7,161 nt of DNA from Gemmatimonadota bacterium (GTDB lineage Bacteria; Gemmatimonadota; Gemmatimonadetes; Gemmatimonadales; Gemmatimonadaceae), in NCBI GenBank assembly GCA_947475795.1, contig CANJOX010000162.1:1-7161 (forward strand), given 5' to 3'. Of this stretch, positions 5,985 to 7,161 are shown in pieces. Position 1 is the stretch's first letter. The number at the start of each line of letters is the position of its first letter. The translations under genes were made by a program, and so were the position numbers. The notes beneath the pieces were generated by a model. The model worked only from the letters and a program-made list of their open reading frames with translations. It was not told the DNA's origin and did not search any database.

Positions 5985-7161
5985 GCGACTTCGGCCCCCG
6001 TTCTCTGTACGCACCGGCCGGCATCCTCACGCGCGCCGAGGCACAGGAGATCGCCCAGCGCGCGCTGCGCAACTCGCCGGCGGAAGAAACCCGCGTGTCC
6101 ATCAACAGCGCTGCCCGCGCGGACACGCGCTTCGCGCTGAATCAGGTGACCACGTCGGGTGAGAATCAGGACACGCAGGTCACGATCACGGCCTACGCCG
6201 GGAATCGCGCCGCGAGCGTGAACACCAACCGTCTCGACGAAGCGTCGCTGGCCGCGGCGGCGAAGCAGGCGTACGAGATCGCCAAGCTGGTGCCGCCCAA
6301 TCCGGAGCGCATGCCGGAGCTCGGGGCGCAGACGTATCCAGCACCGCGCGAGCGCAGCATCACGCTGCCCACGCCCACCGAGCGTGCCGCCGCGTCGAAG
6401 ATCGTGACGGAACTGGCGCGCGCCGCCGAGCTGATCGCGACCGGTTTCATCGAATGCCGTGCCGGTGCGTCGGCCCTGGCCAACTCGAAGGGGTTGTTTG
6501 CGTACGACTCGAGTTCGTCGGTGACCATGACGACCACCGTGCGCTCGCCCGACGGCACCGGCTCCGGCTGGGCGTGCACCGACGGCAACACGTTCGCCGA
6601 TCTCGACCCGGCACGTGTGGCCGCGACGGCAGTGCAGAAGGCCAAGGACTCGCGCAACCCGGTGGCGATCGAACCGGGGCGCTACACCACGATCCTCGAA
6701 CCCACGGCGGTGGGCAATCTCGTGCAGTTGATCGCCGGGGCGATGCAGGCGCGCTCCGCCGATGAAGGGCGGTCGTTCTTCTCGAAGCCGGGCGGCGGCA
6801 ACAAGATCGGGCTCAAGGTGGTCGACGAGCGTGTCACGCTGCTCACCGACCCGGCCGATTCGCCGAGCACGAGCGGCGGTTACGACGGCGACGGCATGCC
6901 GCTCGAGAAAGTCACGTGGATCGAGAACGGCGTGGTGAAGAACCTCAACTACGATCGGTTCTGGGCGCAGAAGCAGGGTGTGCCTCCCACACGTGCCGGC
7001 GGTGGTGGCGGTGGTGGTGGCGGCGGCGGTGCGCGTTCGTTGCGCATGCTGGGCGGCACCACGAGCATCGCCGACATGGTGAAGAACACGGAGCGCGGCA
7101 TTCTGGTCACGCGCTTCTGGTACATCCGTGGCGTGGACCCGCGCACGATTCTCTACACGGG
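5981..7161 (+). CDS. TldE/PmbA-like partner protein (3' end outside window)
   Basis: Predicted non-catalytic half of a TldD/TldE heterodimer. The visible 393 codons begin MSDFGPRSLY and have the TldD/PmbA fold pattern: an N-terminal domain (about 17-225), then EPGRYTTILEPTAVGNLVQL (about 231-250) where catalytic members carry HExxxH. Here that position reads EPTAVG, so the zinc motif is absent, as in TldE. A downstream block includes TSGGYDGDGMPLE and WIENGVVKNLNYD. An 11-glycine run occupies residues 340-350. No signal peptide or twin arginine is present at the N-terminus. The start overlaps the TldD-like stop as ATGA and has a strong Shine-Dalgarno, so the two are co-transcribed and probably translationally coupled. 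The reading frame is open to the window edge; by family length, several tens of residues are missing. It could alternatively act as a homodimer, but the adjacency argues for heterodimer formation. Confidence 0.9.
   Translation, partial: MSDFGPRSLYAPAGILTRAEAQEIAQRALRNSPAEETRVSINSAARADTRFALNQVTTSGENQDTQVTITAYAGNRAASVNTNRLDEASLAAAAKQAYEIAKLVPPNPERMPELGAQTYPAPRERSITLPTPTERAAASKIVTELARAAELIATGFIECRAGASALANSKGLFAYDSSSSVTMTTTVRSPDGTGSGWACTDGNTFADLDPARVAATAVQKAKDSRNPVAIEPGRYTTILEPTAVGNLVQLIAGAMQARSADEGRSFFSKPGGGNKIGLKVVDERVTLLTDPADSPSTSGGYDGDGMPLEKVTWIENGVVKNLNYDRFWAQKQGVPPTRAGGGGGGGGGGGARSLRMLGGTTSIADMVKNTERGILVTRFWYIRGVDPRTILYT
6998..7030 (+). repeat. GGY trinucleotide repeat encoding 11 glycines
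   Basis: Eleven consecutive glycine codons, all GGT or GGC, lie in frame in the TldE-like gene between PPTRA and ARSLRML. The mixture of GGT and GGC makes an imperfect trinucleotide repeat. Length changes by slippage would stay in frame, so repeat number may differ among strains. It probably forms a flexible surface loop. Confidence 0.9.

Noticed and set aside
6949..7146. Minus-strand frame with a polyproline run
   Set aside because: It is simply the complement of the glycine codons in the TldE-like gene.

Overview
This is a high-GC bacterial window (7,161 bases) with dense coding, GC-rich third codon positions and compact gene junctions. The gene content fits an environmental, diderm-type bacterium: a hybrid histidine kinase, a REC-ANTAR regulator, a signal-peptide-bearing M20 peptidase and a Tat-signal TldD paralogue. 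Gemmatimonadota is my best guess from the style of the M20 and TldD proteins. No rRNA or other phylogenetic marker is present, so that assignment is inference.

Layout. (1) Bases 2-2663, plus strand: a soluble hybrid histidine kinase (PAS-PAS-coiled coil-kinase-REC), then, four bases after its stop, a 200-residue response regulator with a C-terminal ANTAR RNA-binding domain. Together they look like a two-component system whose output is transcription antitermination on RNA rather than promoter binding. (2) Bases 2665-4122, minus strand: a secreted M20-family zinc peptidase, convergent with the ANTAR gene with a single base between the two stop codons. (3) Bases 4123-4334: a 212-base divergent intergenic region, the only real gap in the window. 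It holds a weak promoter candidate and a stable hairpin for the M20 gene, a pair of ACGCGT palindromes, and a 10-base direct repeat that runs into the next start codon. (4) Bases 4335-7161, plus strand: a two-gene operon encoding a TldD-like metalloprotease with a twin-arginine signal and an HExxxH zinc motif, and a TldE/PmbA-like partner without the zinc motif. The two overlap by four bases (ATGA). The partner runs off the right edge.

How it may work together. The left half is a signalling cassette with no visible target in this window. The right half is a divergent pair of peptide-degrading units, both apparently directed out of the cytoplasm: M20 probably by Sec, TldD by Tat. The most interesting point is that the TldD-like protein has an excellent Tat signal while its expected heterodimer partner has none. 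That suggests either co-export of a folded heterodimer or an unusual division of the pair between compartments. No gene-free stretch exceeds 300 bases. I saw no tRNA, rRNA, CRISPR array, insertion sequence or attachment site.
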